In this document: piece after piece, positions 24,861-33,414 of the stretch
How positions within the stretch are numbered: the stretch's first letter is position 1
Layout of the letters: every line of letters begins with the position of its first letter
Source of the DNA: Gemmatimonadota bacterium
GTDB lineage: Bacteria; Gemmatimonadota; Gemmatimonadetes; Gemmatimonadales; Gemmatimonadaceae
DNA length: 46,991 nt
Direction: 5' to 3'
Assembly (NCBI GenBank): GCA_023249375.1
Contig: JAHFCT010000026.1
Location: forward strand, 1-46,991
Notes under the pieces: generated by a model
Told to the model about the DNA's origin: nothing
Database searches by the model: none
Seen by the model: only the letters and a program-made list of their open reading frames with translations
Position numbers and translations under genes: made by a program

Positions 24861-25889
24861 CTACGCCGTCAGTTCGTCGTACGCCGCGGTCAGCACGCGT
24901 TCGATCAGCGGTCCGTGATCGGGGAAGCCCTTCAGCGGATCCGTGATCTTGATGACGACGTCGCGCGGCCTGCCCGCCTTGATCTCGCCGCGCACGAACT
25001 CGAGCAGCGCGCCGAGATAGTCGCGCTGGTACTGCAAATCGGCGCGGTTCCCCGTGGCCTTGAACGCCGGATTCGCGTGGCCAAAGATGAAAATGGTGTC
25101 GGCGCCGTGATCCTTGATGACGCCGTCCAGCACCTCGCTCCAGTGCGCGATATTGGCGCCGCCGGGGCGATCGATGACTGGATGCCGGCGATTGAACACG
25201 AGATCGCCCACATGCGCGACATTGGCCTTCTCGAACGTGATCACCGCGTCGCCGCCCGTATGCGCAGCACCGTAGTACTTGAGTGACATCGTCTCACCGC
25301 CCACGGCCTCGCGCCACGTCGTGTCAAAGAGCGTGTCGGCGTAGACCTGCTCTGGTGGCGGCGGCGGAACCGGCGCTCCGGCTGCAGGCGGCGGCGCGTT
25401 GCGCGCCGCCAGCGCCGCGCGCTCAGCCGCCTCGCGCTGCAACCTCGGCACGTTGGCGTGCGCGAGAATCTTCTTGGCCGCCGGCCGGAAGACCCCGTTG
25501 CCGCCCGTATGGTCGCCGTGATGGTGCGTGTTCACCAGGAAGTCGAGCGGACGCGAGGAGGTGCGCGCGTTCACCGCATCGAGACAGATCTTCGCGGTGT
25601 CGGGGAACTGCGAGTCGACGACGACGGCGCTCTTGCCGTCGATGTGCCAGCCGATGGTGCCTCCGCGGCCGGTGAATGTGCCCACCGTGCCACGCACGAG
25701 CGTGAGCAGGTCGGGCTCCTGCACGGTGGTGCCCTGGGCAAGCAGCGATCGCCAATCGATGGCGGTGGCCGCGAGCGCGAGCGTGGAGGACTGGAGAAAA
25801 CGGCGACGATTGATGGGCATGGTGGAAGGCACGGGAAGGATCGGCGTGATGGGCATCGACCAGGGCCGCGCGCAGAGCAGCGCCCGCAA
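24861..25889 (-). CDS. TAT-exported metallo-beta-lactamase-fold hydrolase
   Basis: I use the TTG at 25889 because a perfect AGGAGG sits 7 nt upstream; ATGs at 25856 and 25820 are alternatives. The product (342 aa from TTG) carries a twin-arginine signal INRRRFLQSSTLALAATA, which the ATG at 25820 would also retain. The MBL motif HHHGDH (122-127), a later AAHTGGDAVI and GDLVFNRRHP, and a C-terminal GHANP give the zinc ligands of the lactamase-like fold. It is closest in pattern to class-B-like 'MBL fold metallo-hydrolase' proteins of unknown substrate, not to proven beta-lactamases. A Pro-rich insert (PPPAAGAPVPPPPP) lies mid-protein. It follows the TAT-type amidohydrolase on the same strand by 46 nt. 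Confidence 0.75.
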   Translation of the reverse strand: MRALLCARPWSMPITPILPVPSTMPINRRRFLQSSTLALAATAIDWRSLLAQGTTVQEPDLLTLVRGTVGTFTGRGGTIGWHIDGKSAVVVDSQFPDTAKICLDAVNARTSSRPLDFLVNTHHHGDHTGGNGVFRPAAKKILAHANVPRLQREAAERAALAARNAPPPAAGAPVPPPPPEQVYADTLFDTTWREAVGGETMSLKYYGAAHTGGDAVITFEKANVAHVGDLVFNRRHPVIDRPGGANIAHWSEVLDGVIKDHGADTIFIFGHANPAFKATGNRADLQYQRDYLGALLEFVRGEIKAGRPRDVVIKITDPLKGFPDHGPLIERVLTAAYDELTA

Positions 25890-25935
25890 CGCGGTGCCTC
25901 CTATTGTACGAATCGCGGGCGGCGCCCGCGAGCAC

Positions 25936-27645
25936 TCAGCGTTCGATCACCCGGCCATTGACGATGGTGGTGCTTGCCTCGAGCTGTGGCAGCTCGCGCG
26001 GCGCGATGCCGTAGAGATCGTGCGACCAGACCACGAAATCGGCCAGCTTCCCCGGTTCAATCGACCCCTTTGTCGTCTCCTCGAACGCGGCGTACGCCGA
26101 GCCCATCGTATGAATGCGCAACGCGTCGCGCATGCTCAGCCGCTGCTCGGGCCCCGGCACGTAGTCCTCGCGACCGCGGCGCAGCATCGCGCCCTGAAAC
26201 GCATACCGTGGCTCGCCGAGGATGGTCGCCGGCAGGTCGCAGCCGAAGGCCAGCGGGATCCCCATGTTCATCATCGTGCGAAGGGGGAGATACCGCCGCA
26301 TGAGCGCATCGCTGCAGAGCTGCCGCGTGGCGGCGCCAAAGAACGCGATCCACTGCGGCTGTACGCTGATGACCATCCCCAGTTTCCTGATGCGCTCCAG
26401 CGCCGCCGGGGTGGGGAAGATGGCGTGCTCGATGCGATGCCGGTGGTTGTCGCGCGGGCTGGCGTTGAGCGCCGACTCCACCGCATTGAGGGACATGTCG
26501 ATGGCCCGGTCGCCGCAGGCGTGAAACGCAATCTGCAATCCGGTCTTGTGCAGCTTCAGCACCATGCGATTCAGTACGTCCTGCTCGAAGAACGGGTACG
26601 CCCGGTTCGACAACGCGAGGCTGTTATCGTACATCAACCCGGTGCCCGCGCTGAAGCCGCCGTCGATGGCCAGTTTCCAGCCCCCAAACGTGAGCCACGG
26701 GTCGGTGAAACGTTCGAACGCCTGCAGCGCTGCGTCCAGTTGCTGCTCGGAGTTGAGGTAGCGCAGCAGATAGAGCCGCGTGCGCAGTTCGCCGCGCCGC
26801 GCCAGCGCGCGATACAGATCGACATGCGCCTGCTGCATCACGATGACGTCCTGCGCGCTCGTATACCCGAAGGCGAGGGTGCGTCGCTGGCCTTCCAGCA
26901 CATCCTGCTCATTCAGCGTGCCATATCCCGGAATGCTGCGCGCGATCAATTGCTCGGCCGGGTAGTGGAAGAGCAGCCCGTTCGGCTCGCCATTCGCGTC
27001 GCGGCCGAACTTCGCGTTGAGCGGATCGCGCGATGTGCTGGTAACGCCCGCGAGTCGCAGCGCGCGCGAGTTGGCCATGCCGAACTGTCCTGACCGGTCT
27101 TTCACGTACACGGGATGATCCGGCGAGACTGCGTCCAGCTCCGCCAGCGTCGGCATCATCGGCACGCTCAAGCTGAATCCCTGATTGCCAACCACCCACT
27201 CGCCCTTGGGGGTCACCTTGGCGCGCGCCGCCACGAGTCCAAGCAGATCGTCCTTGGTGCGCGCCTTCGGAAACCGGAGATCAAAGAGCGACGCACGGAA
27301 CTGCTGGCCGTAGTACAGAACGTGGAGGTGCGAATCCACGAGCCCGGGCGTCACGCACTTGCCACCGAGGTCGATGACCTTTGTGTTTGGGCCCGCCTGC
27401 GCCCGAACGGCGTTCGTCGTCCCGACGAAGGCGATCTTCCCGTCGCGCACCGCCACCGCTTCGGCCAGTGAGTCACGCGCGTCGACCGTGATAATCTTGC
27501 CATTGAGGAGCACGAGGTCGGCGTCACCGGCCGCCTGCGAATTCAATGCACTGCACGCCGTTCGCGCCTGCGCCCAACGTGGGGAAAGGACGGCCGCGCC
27601 GCCCGCTAGCGCTGCCGTGAACGACCGTCGGTTCATGCCGACCAT
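25936..27645 (-). CDS. TAT-exported amidohydrolase, YtcJ-like
   Basis: I start at the ATG at 27645, 5 nt after GGAGG, giving 569 residues; the open frame further upstream lacks a ribosome binding site. The N-terminus MVGMNRRSFTAALAGGAAVL is a twin-arginine signal. The mature protein shows LVLLNGKIITVDARD, the metal motif DSHLHV (104-109), HACGDRAID, HRIEHA and a final LADFVVWSHD. These are the signatures of the Amidohydro_3/YtcJ branch of metal-dependent amidohydrolases, which hydrolyse amide or related bonds of largely unknown substrates. The hairpin CGCGGGC/GCCCGCG just after the stop (25914-25930) is terminator-like but lacks T residues. Confidence 0.8.
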   Translation of the reverse strand: MVGMNRRSFTAALAGGAAVLSPRWAQARTACSALNSQAAGDADLVLLNGKIITVDARDSLAEAVAVRDGKIAFVGTTNAVRAQAGPNTKVIDLGGKCVTPGLVDSHLHVLYYGQQFRASLFDLRFPKARTKDDLLGLVAARAKVTPKGEWVVGNQGFSLSVPMMPTLAELDAVSPDHPVYVKDRSGQFGMANSRALRLAGVTSTSRDPLNAKFGRDANGEPNGLLFHYPAEQLIARSIPGYGTLNEQDVLEGQRRTLAFGYTSAQDVIVMQQAHVDLYRALARRGELRTRLYLLRYLNSEQQLDAALQAFERFTDPWLTFGGWKLAIDGGFSAGTGLMYDNSLALSNRAYPFFEQDVLNRMVLKLHKTGLQIAFHACGDRAIDMSLNAVESALNASPRDNHRHRIEHAIFPTPAALERIRKLGMVISVQPQWIAFFGAATRQLCSDALMRRYLPLRTMMNMGIPLAFGCDLPATILGEPRYAFQGAMLRRGREDYVPGPEQRLSMRDALRIHTMGSAYAAFEETTKGSIEPGKLADFVVWSHDLYGIAPRELPQLEASTTIVNGRVIER

Positions 27646-27769
27646 GTCCGCCTCCGTTCTTGCTGCTCGATGCACATCTACGGGCACTTGGCGGGGACCG
27701 AAATAGGGCGAACGCTTTCGGCATGTAGGGCAACGCGGATCGCCGGTGCCGCGCCGGCGGCCCGGAATG

Positions 27770-27800
27770 AAAAACGGCATCTCCACTGGGAGATGCCGTT
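27770..27800 (-). terminator. Rho-independent terminator of the decaheme/porin operon
   Basis: A 12-bp perfect stem (AACGGCATCTCC and GGAGATGCCGTT) with a 4-nt loop is followed on the minus strand by TTTTTC. It lies 46 nt after the porin stop codon. Confidence 0.85.
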
Positions 27801-27845
27801 TCCCACCCAGTCACCGGAGCCGAAGCCCCGATGACCCCCCTTCAT

Positions 27846-30206
27846 TTAGAACATGTAGATCAGCTTCGCGATCAGCGTGCCGCCGGTGTACGGGCGGTTG
27901 CCGTAGCCGGTCGTCAGTGCGCCAAGCGGATCAATGCGCGGCGAGCCGTCGGCCAGGTTGGTCGTGGCGAAGTCCTTGATGTCCAGCTTCTCGTACCAGT
28001 AGCCCACGCCCACGCCGATGTTCGCGCGGAACATGTGCTTCACATCCACCTTCATCTGCGTCCACGTGTTGGTCACGTTGGGCTCGGCGATGAAGCACGG
28101 GACCAGCACGACTCCGGCCAGCGAGGTCGTGCACGGCTTGGTGTCGCCCGTCGTCAGGATGCTGTTGTTCACCAGCGCCGTGAGGCGCGGGCCGCCAAAG
28201 TTGAAGGCGTTGTCCGAGTTGCTGTAGTTGTAGCTGAACTTCACGTCGGTGTTCGGGAAGAGCTTGGTCAGCTCCACGAATGCGCCGGCCGTCTTCACGT
28301 CTTCCGCATTGTCCAGCGACCAATTGCGGGCGGGATCGGTGAAGCTCTGGTAGAGCGCGCCCGCCGTGATCGGGTTCGCGTTGCGCGACATCTGGTTGGT
28401 CGTGACCTTGTCCATCCCGTAGTTCACGCCCAGCGTGACCTTGTCGTTCGGATAAAAGTTCGCGGTCACGCTCGTCGACGTCGTCTTGTTGGACAGCAAG
28501 CCGAACTCATGCCCTTCGCCCGAGTACTTGTCGTCCATGGCGGCGAACGTGAGGTTGACGTCGAACTTGTTGGTCGGGTTGAGCGACAGGATCACCTGGC
28601 TCTTGGTGCGGTCCATGTCGGCTTCGTCGTAGAACCGAATGCCGCCCTGGCTGCCCGTCTCCTCGACGTACTCCTGCGAGAAGCCGCTGCCAACGCGCGA
28701 CGTCTTCTCGAAGATGCCGCGGAGCGTGCCGTACTTGTTCTGGTACGCGTCGAGCGAGAAGCGGAACGTGTAGTCCGTCATGTCGCCGAACGCGCGCCCT
28801 TCGCGCTTGAAGTCGTCCATGATGTAGCCGATCTTCGCCTGCGTGAACTTGTGCGGCAGCATGAACGTGGCACCCGCCTCCATCGTGTTCTGGCGGATGT
28901 TGAAGTGCTCCGTGCCTTCGCCCGGCAGGTATTCCGGCACCGCGTCAAAGCGCACGCTGTAGCTGTAATCGTAGAACGGCGTGCTGTTCTCGTGATCATT
29001 GAAGCGGTACTTCATGTCGAACGCGAAGTAGTCGGTCGGCCGCGTCGAGAAGTTGATGAGGGCGTTGAGCCCCTTCACCTCCGCCTGCGCCGACGCGCGC
29101 GGCAGCGCCGCGAGCCCCGGGAAGTACAGATACGTCGCGGCGTTGGCGATGTTCGCGTTGGTCGTGAACGGCATCAGCGCCTCGTCCTGCGTCATCGAGA
29201 CATACGCGATCTGGCCGTTCAGCACCGTGTGCCCCGGCATCTTATACAGCCCGAGGACGCGGAACATGTTCATCTGGCTGCTGGGCGGCATCGACATGGC
29301 GCCCTTGGCGGGACCGTTGCCGTTGCTGTAGCCGCTGGCATCCCACGGACCGTTCGGCGGCGTCTTGCCGTTGCTGTAGTCCGTCGCGAAGAGCGGGCTG
29401 TCCCACGTCAGCGTCGAGAACTGGTTCTTGAAGAACGAACCCTGGTACTCGGCGCGCACCATGCCCCACGCCGGCTTGTTGTACTCGATGCCCGCGGTCA
29501 GCTCGTTGGTCGAGTTGTCCAGGGCCATCGGCAGCTCTTCCGCGTTGTTGAACGCGAAGGCCGCGCCCCACGGCTGGTTGCCGCTCTTCTTGATGTTCTT
29601 GAACGAGAAATCGACGTTGGTTACGTCGTTCAGCCGGTACTTGAGCGCAAGGGCCAGCTGGTTGCGCTGGGCCGACATCGGGAAGTTCACGGCAATGCTG
29701 CGGTAGATCGACGCCGAATCGCCCGCGTACTGCGCGGCGGTCGAGACGATGCCGATGACGCCGGCTGTCTTCGCCTGCACCTTGGCGCGAAGCGTCGGGT
29801 CGAGCGTCCAGACGTTGTTGCCCGCGTAGCGATACGCGGTCTTCGTGTTGTACGCGTAGTTCAGCGGCTGGCCCGTGTAATCGAGCGAGATCTTCAGCTT
29901 GCCGAACTGGTTGTAGTTGATCGAGTAGAACTGGTCGTCGTTGCCGACGTTGCCCGCGCTGAAATCGAACGCCGAGGCGTCGGTTTCCTTGCCGATCCCG
30001 ATCTTGCTCGCCAGGCCGCTCTTCAGGTCCTGGTAGCGCTGATAGCGGGCCTCATCACCCGTGGTGGTCGTGGACCGGAAGCCGAGCTCCCAGGTCTGGT
30101 CCCATGCCGGAGCCTTCGCCGGCGCCGCGGCCTTCTGCTGAGCACCCGCCACGCTGGCGGAGGCGAGCAGCAAGAGCGCGGCAGAAATCATGTATCGAGT
30201 GCGCAT
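27846..30206 (-). CDS. MtrB/PioB-family outer-membrane porin for a decaheme cytochrome
   Basis: The 786-residue protein has a signal peptide (MRTRYMISAALLLLASASVAGA) and a long series of amphipathic strands with aromatic girdles, ending ...KLIYMF with a C-terminal Phe typical of outer-membrane barrels. ELGFRSTTTTGDEARYQRYQDLKSG near the start and repeated 'YxFNDHENSTPFYDYSY'-like strands match the MtrB/PioB family. The N-terminal CxxC of Shewanella MtrB is absent. MtrB/PioB sheathes an MtrA-type decaheme cytochrome to carry electrons across the outer membrane. It lies 18 nt after the decaheme gene with a strong GGGAGAGGGAGA ribosome binding region, so both proteins are made together. No outer-surface multiheme (MtrC/OmcA) gene is present in the window. 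Confidence 0.88.
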   Translation of the reverse strand: MRTRYMISAALLLLASASVAGAQQKAAAPAKAPAWDQTWELGFRSTTTTGDEARYQRYQDLKSGLASKIGIGKETDASAFDFSAGNVGNDDQFYSINYNQFGKLKISLDYTGQPLNYAYNTKTAYRYAGNNVWTLDPTLRAKVQAKTAGVIGIVSTAAQYAGDSASIYRSIAVNFPMSAQRNQLALALKYRLNDVTNVDFSFKNIKKSGNQPWGAAFAFNNAEELPMALDNSTNELTAGIEYNKPAWGMVRAEYQGSFFKNQFSTLTWDSPLFATDYSNGKTPPNGPWDASGYSNGNGPAKGAMSMPPSSQMNMFRVLGLYKMPGHTVLNGQIAYVSMTQDEALMPFTTNANIANAATYLYFPGLAALPRASAQAEVKGLNALINFSTRPTDYFAFDMKYRFNDHENSTPFYDYSYSVRFDAVPEYLPGEGTEHFNIRQNTMEAGATFMLPHKFTQAKIGYIMDDFKREGRAFGDMTDYTFRFSLDAYQNKYGTLRGIFEKTSRVGSGFSQEYVEETGSQGGIRFYDEADMDRTKSQVILSLNPTNKFDVNLTFAAMDDKYSGEGHEFGLLSNKTTSTSVTANFYPNDKVTLGVNYGMDKVTTNQMSRNANPITAGALYQSFTDPARNWSLDNAEDVKTAGAFVELTKLFPNTDVKFSYNYSNSDNAFNFGGPRLTALVNNSILTTGDTKPCTTSLAGVVLVPCFIAEPNVTNTWTQMKVDVKHMFRANIGVGVGYWYEKLDIKDFATTNLADGSPRIDPLGALTTGYGNRPYTGGTLIAKLIYMF

Positions 30207-30224
30207 CTTAGTGTCTCCCTCTCC

Positions 30225-31205
30225 CTAGCGCAGGAGCGCCTTGCCGTTGGGGGAATTGGACCCGTGAATCTGCTGGTGGCAGTTCATGCAGGACCGTCCC
30301 GTGATCTTGTTCGCGTTGGTCGACGTCTTCTGGACAAATGCGTCGTAGATCGTCGGCGGATGGCGCGACGTGACGTGGCAGCGCTGGCAGATGTACGGCG
30401 CCTTGGCGACGAGCATGCGGTCATTGCTCGACCCATGCGGGTCGTGGCAGGTGACACATGAGTTGGCGACCGGGGCGTGCTCCCAGAGGTACGGGCCACG
30501 CTTCTCCTGGTGGCAGCTCACGCAGCTCTCGTCGACGTTGGTGCCGGCGCGCAGCATCTTGACGTTGGGCGAGCCGTGGATGTTATGGCACGACGAGCAC
30601 GCGAGCTTGTCTTCGCGCACCGGCATGTGGTTGAAGCGCGTGATCTTGTTGACGATCTGCTGGTGGCAGCTGGCGCAGAGCTTCGTCTGCGACGCTTCCT
30701 TCAGCTGGTTCGCGCCCTTGGGGCTGTGGATGCTGTGGCAGGACGAGCACGAGACACTGCGCGCGTCATGCTTGCTGTTGGCCCAGAACGCGTGCTCGCC
30801 GGAGGTATGGCAGCTCGTGCAGGCGGCCGACGCCTCGCTGGCGCTGACCTTGTTGAACTGCATCGGCTTCACCTTCTCCGGGTCATCCGCATGCTTGCTG
30901 CCCGGGCCGTGGCAGGACTCGCAGCCCTTGCCGCCCGCCGGGGTGTGCGCATCGGCCGCCTTCGTGTGCAGGCCGCCGCTTCCCTTCTTGTTCTCGTGGC
31001 AGCCGAGGCACGTCTCCTCGCCGATGTAGGTCGCGCCAGCGACCAGTGCGACGTCGGCCTTCGGCGCGGCCTTCTGCGCCTTGGCGGCCTGGCCGCTGAC
31101 TGCGGCTGGCGCGAACGCCACCGCGGCCACGAGCACACCGCTCACGAGCCAGGACATCGGCCGCATGGAGCGAATGCCACTACCTCGAATCTTGGGAAAT
31201 GTCAT
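30225..31205 (-). CDS. Periplasmic decaheme c-type cytochrome, MtrA/DmsE family
   Basis: I start at the ATG at 31205, 4-5 nt after AGGAGGG, giving 326 residues. A signal peptide ends near AAVSGQA. Ten CxxCH heme sites are visible, starting at Cys66, 95, 129, 153, 177, 203, 228, 250, 273 and 306, with extra histidines spaced to serve as distal ligands. Ten hemes in ~330 residues is exactly the size of MtrA, PioA and DmsE. These span the outer membrane inside an MtrB-type barrel and pass electrons to or from extracellular iron, other solids, or a terminal reductase. The porin gene follows directly. The direction of electron flow (Fe(II) oxidation or metal/DMSO-type reduction) cannot be read from the sequence. 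Confidence 0.92.
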   Translation of the reverse strand: MTFPKIRGSGIRSMRPMSWLVSGVLVAAVAFAPAAVSGQAAKAQKAAPKADVALVAGATYIGEETCLGCHENKKGSGGLHTKAADAHTPAGGKGCESCHGPGSKHADDPEKVKPMQFNKVSASEASAACTSCHTSGEHAFWANSKHDARSVSCSSCHSIHSPKGANQLKEASQTKLCASCHQQIVNKITRFNHMPVREDKLACSSCHNIHGSPNVKMLRAGTNVDESCVSCHQEKRGPYLWEHAPVANSCVTCHDPHGSSNDRMLVAKAPYICQRCHVTSRHPPTIYDAFVQKTSTNANKITGRSCMNCHQQIHGSNSPNGKALLR

Positions 31206-31565
31206 GGCACCCTCCTGAGGTGCGCACACTAGAAATGAGTTGCTGTAACTGCCCACGCGACGCATCGCACACCGCCAGATGGAGGTGGGGCACCGCGAAA
31301 TGTGCCGTTGAGAACGCCACTCATCTGTCGGGCCTCATACGCAACGTATTGCGGGACAACCTTATACATCGCCTAAGGCAAATGACTACGTGTTTCTACG
31401 CGACACCGCGCGGGTCATGCTCCTATTGCGAATCGCGCGGCTCGGCGTACGCGCCGTCAGCCACTGAAGTGCCGGAGTCCACGCCACTTACCGCTGGTCG
31501 CAGCATCGACGCCACGGGCGCCTCGCCATTCATTTACTGTCAGGACAACCCCACCCCATCACCGC
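31206..31565. other. 360-bp divergent intergenic region with overlapping inverted repeats
   Basis: No gene is seen. Two overlapping palindromes occur at 31337-31353: ATACG-CAA-CGTAT (31337-31349) and CGCAA-CGTA-TTGCG (31340-31353). A TATAAG -10-like element on the minus strand at about 31361-31366 lies upstream of them relative to the cytochrome gene. These are candidates for an operator and promoter of the cytochrome operon. No FNR-type TTGAT-N4-ATCAA site was found. Confidence 0.3.
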
Positions 31566-32969
31566 GTGCCTTCCGTGATTCGACACTTCGCTGTCATCGC
31601 CTTCGGGTGTTCTCTCGTCGCCGCTGAGGTTCCGGCGCAGAAGCCGGATGGGCTGCGGATCCCGGCGTTCACGGCGTATTTCGCACCCGATGCTGATGCG
31701 ATCGATGTGCGCCGCGACCGTGATGTGGCGCCGTTCGTCACGCCGAGCGCACGGCTCTCGTGGTACGTCGCGCTCACGCACACCGGCTCGCTCCGCGTAC
31801 GCGTCGCGCTCACCGTGCCGCGCGGCGAGACGCTCACCGTCACGCTCAGCGTCGCATCCGAGTCGGCGCGGCGCCCCTCGAACGGCGCGCCCTCGAACAG
31901 CGCGACCGTGAGCGGCTCGCCGGTGAGCAGCGCGCCCTCGAGAAGCGCTGCGTCGCGACACGAAGAGCGGATCACGCGCACGCTGGTCGGATCAGGCGCC
32001 GAGCAACGGCTCGACTTCGCGGCAGTGGCCATACGCGAACCGGGGTACTCGCGCTTCACACTCAGCGCCAGCGGGCGCGCCGACGTTTCGACGCGCGTCA
32101 GCGCCCTGCTCCTCGACGGGCCGCTCGCCGCGGACGCGCACTTCAACACGGATGCGCGCCGCAATGCCGCGAGCGTGCACCTGCGCTATCCCGTAGACAG
32201 CACGGCCAGCATCATCGGCTTCTACAACGAGGTCATCGCCGTCGAAGATCCGCGCGACACCTACTACATGGCCACGGGCTTTGCGCGCGGCTACTTCGGC
32301 ATGCAAGTGAACTCGGCGACCGAGCGACGCGTGATCTTCTCCGTGTGGGACGCGGGGAACGGCACCAACGCCAACGATCGCCGCACTGTTGCCGCGTCGG
32401 ATCAGGTGCAGTTGCTCGCCAAGGGTGAGGGCGTAGTGGCCGAAGTCTTCGGCAATGAGGGGACGGGCGGTCACTCGCACCTCGTGGTCCCGTGGCGCAC
32501 GGGTGAGGTGCAGCGCTTCTTCGTCACCGCTGAGCTCGACAGCGTGACGACTTCGGTGGCGCCCGCCACCATCTACACGGGTTACTGGTTCGACAACGAT
32601 CTCACGCGCTGGCGTCTGATCGCATCGTTCCGCGCGCCGCGTGACGGCCAGGCACTGCGCCGCCTCTATTCCTTTAGCGAGGACTTCGGCGGATCGCGCG
32701 GCGACTCCGTGCGCAAAGCGCGCTTCGGCCCGGCCTGGGTGCAGCTGGCCAGTGGCGAGTGGCGCGAACTGACCACCGCGACGTTCAGCCACGATCCCAC
32801 CGGACGCGAGCAGCGACTCGATCGCTCGATGGGTGTGGAAGACGGACGCTTCTTTCTGCAGCATGGCGGTTTCGTCAGCAGCTTCACGGCGTTCGGTGCA
32901 GCGTTCACTCGACCCGCGTCGGGTGCGCCGCCGAGCATCGAGTTGCCTGCCCGGCAGCGCGCGCCGTAG
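31566..32969 (+). CDS. Secreted DUF3472-family protein
   Basis: The 467-residue frame begins with GTG at 31566; a GTG at 31575 is equally possible, and neither has a clear Shine-Dalgarno sequence. A signal peptide (VIRHFAVIAFGCSLVAAEVPAQ) is followed by a beta-rich N-terminal domain (~30-200) in the style of DUF5077. The C-terminal half contains TYYMATGFARGYFGMQVNS, RRVIFSVWDAG, GNEGTGGHSHLVVPW and YTGYWFDNDLTRWRLIASFRAP, characteristic of DUF3472 (PF11958). These are secreted proteins of unknown function, often with carbohydrate-active neighbours. It is monocistronic, divergent from the decaheme cytochrome gene. Confidence 0.7.
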   Translation: MPSVIRHFAVIAFGCSLVAAEVPAQKPDGLRIPAFTAYFAPDADAIDVRRDRDVAPFVTPSARLSWYVALTHTGSLRVRVALTVPRGETLTVTLSVASESARRPSNGAPSNSATVSGSPVSSAPSRSAASRHEERITRTLVGSGAEQRLDFAAVAIREPGYSRFTLSASGRADVSTRVSALLLDGPLAADAHFNTDARRNAASVHLRYPVDSTASIIGFYNEVIAVEDPRDTYYMATGFARGYFGMQVNSATERRVIFSVWDAGNGTNANDRRTVAASDQVQLLAKGEGVVAEVFGNEGTGGHSHLVVPWRTGEVQRFFVTAELDSVTTSVAPATIYTGYWFDNDLTRWRLIASFRAPRDGQALRRLYSFSEDFGGSRGDSVRKARFGPAWVQLASGEWRELTTATFSHDPTGREQRLDRSMGVEDGRFFLQHGGFVSSFTAFGAAFTRPASGAPPSIELPARQRAP

Positions 32970-33031
32970 TCCGAGCACCGGCCCCGGCGCAGGCGTGGCG
33001 TGCCGAAACGCCATGCGCGTCGCGCCGCCTT

Positions 33032-33072
33032 GTGAGGCGAAGTCGGACTATTTCGCGGGGGATTCGCCTCAC
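33032..33072. repeat. Inverted repeat upstream of the oxidoreductase operon
   Basis: GTGAGGCGAA (33032-33041) and TTCGCCTCAC (33063-33072) form a perfect 10-bp dyad with 21 nt between. It lies 63 nt after the DUF3472 stop and 82 nt before the first oxidoreductase-operon gene. A TACTAT -10-like element is at 33095-33100. It is either a terminator without T residues or an operator. Confidence 0.5.
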
Positions 33073-33153
33073 CACGATCATCTGACCCGTCCGTTACTAT
33101 GACGGGGTCGGCGGTCGTCCGGCCGCCGCGTCAAAACGGAACGGGAAGGCACC

Positions 33154-33414
33154 ATGATCCACGCCGCTGCAGGCTCAGCGCGCACCACAGCGTCTCCGGT
33201 GAGCGGAACGGGCGTGCCCTGCCAAGTTGCGCAGTGCGATGGAGTGCCCTGCGCCGAGGTGCAGGTGGACTGCGAGCACTGCGATCGCGCGACGAGCGCG
33301 CTTGCTCGCGAGACGACGCGCGAACGGCCGAACGCCGCGGGCACGCCGCCGCGCGATGCCACCGGCACCGCGTCACCCGCGCCCTCCCGGCGAGCGGAAC
33401 CCAACCATGCGTGA
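33154..33414 (+). CDS. Small Cys-rich protein at the head of the oxidoreductase operon
   Basis: The 86-residue ORF starts with ATG 4 nt after GGGAAGG and overlaps the start of the gamma-subunit gene by 8 nt, which suggests translational coupling. The distinctive part is PCQVAQCDGVPCAEVQVDC followed by E-H-C: Cys at 23, 28, 33, 40 and 43 (C-x4-C-x4-C-x6-C-x2-C), enough for a zinc or Fe-S site. The C-terminal half is Arg/Ala/Pro-rich and probably disordered, and is partly antisense-constrained. I do not recognise a named family. An alternative is that it is a non-coding leader, but the ribosome binding site, the cysteine pattern and the coupling argue for a real protein. Confidence 0.55.
   Translation: MIHAAAGSARTTASPVSGTGVPCQVAQCDGVPCAEVQVDCEHCDRATSALARETTRERPNAAGTPPRDATGTASPAPSRRAEPNHA

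Noticed and set aside
24861-25889. Calling the MBL-fold gene a beta-lactamase (resistance gene)
   Set aside because: Only the general fold motifs are present; the sequence shows nothing specific for beta-lactam hydrolysis.
27646-27786. Upstream extension of the amidohydrolase frame containing CPTCRKRSPYF, suggestive of a YacG-like zinc motif
   Set aside because: GGAGG and the twin-arginine signal at 27645 mark the true start; the extension has no ribosome binding site and runs into a terminator.
27831-30461. 876-aa plus-strand frame opposite the MtrB-type porin
   Set aside because: It is antisense of a clear signal-peptide/beta-barrel gene, and its composition is extreme (Val, Arg, His), with no domain.
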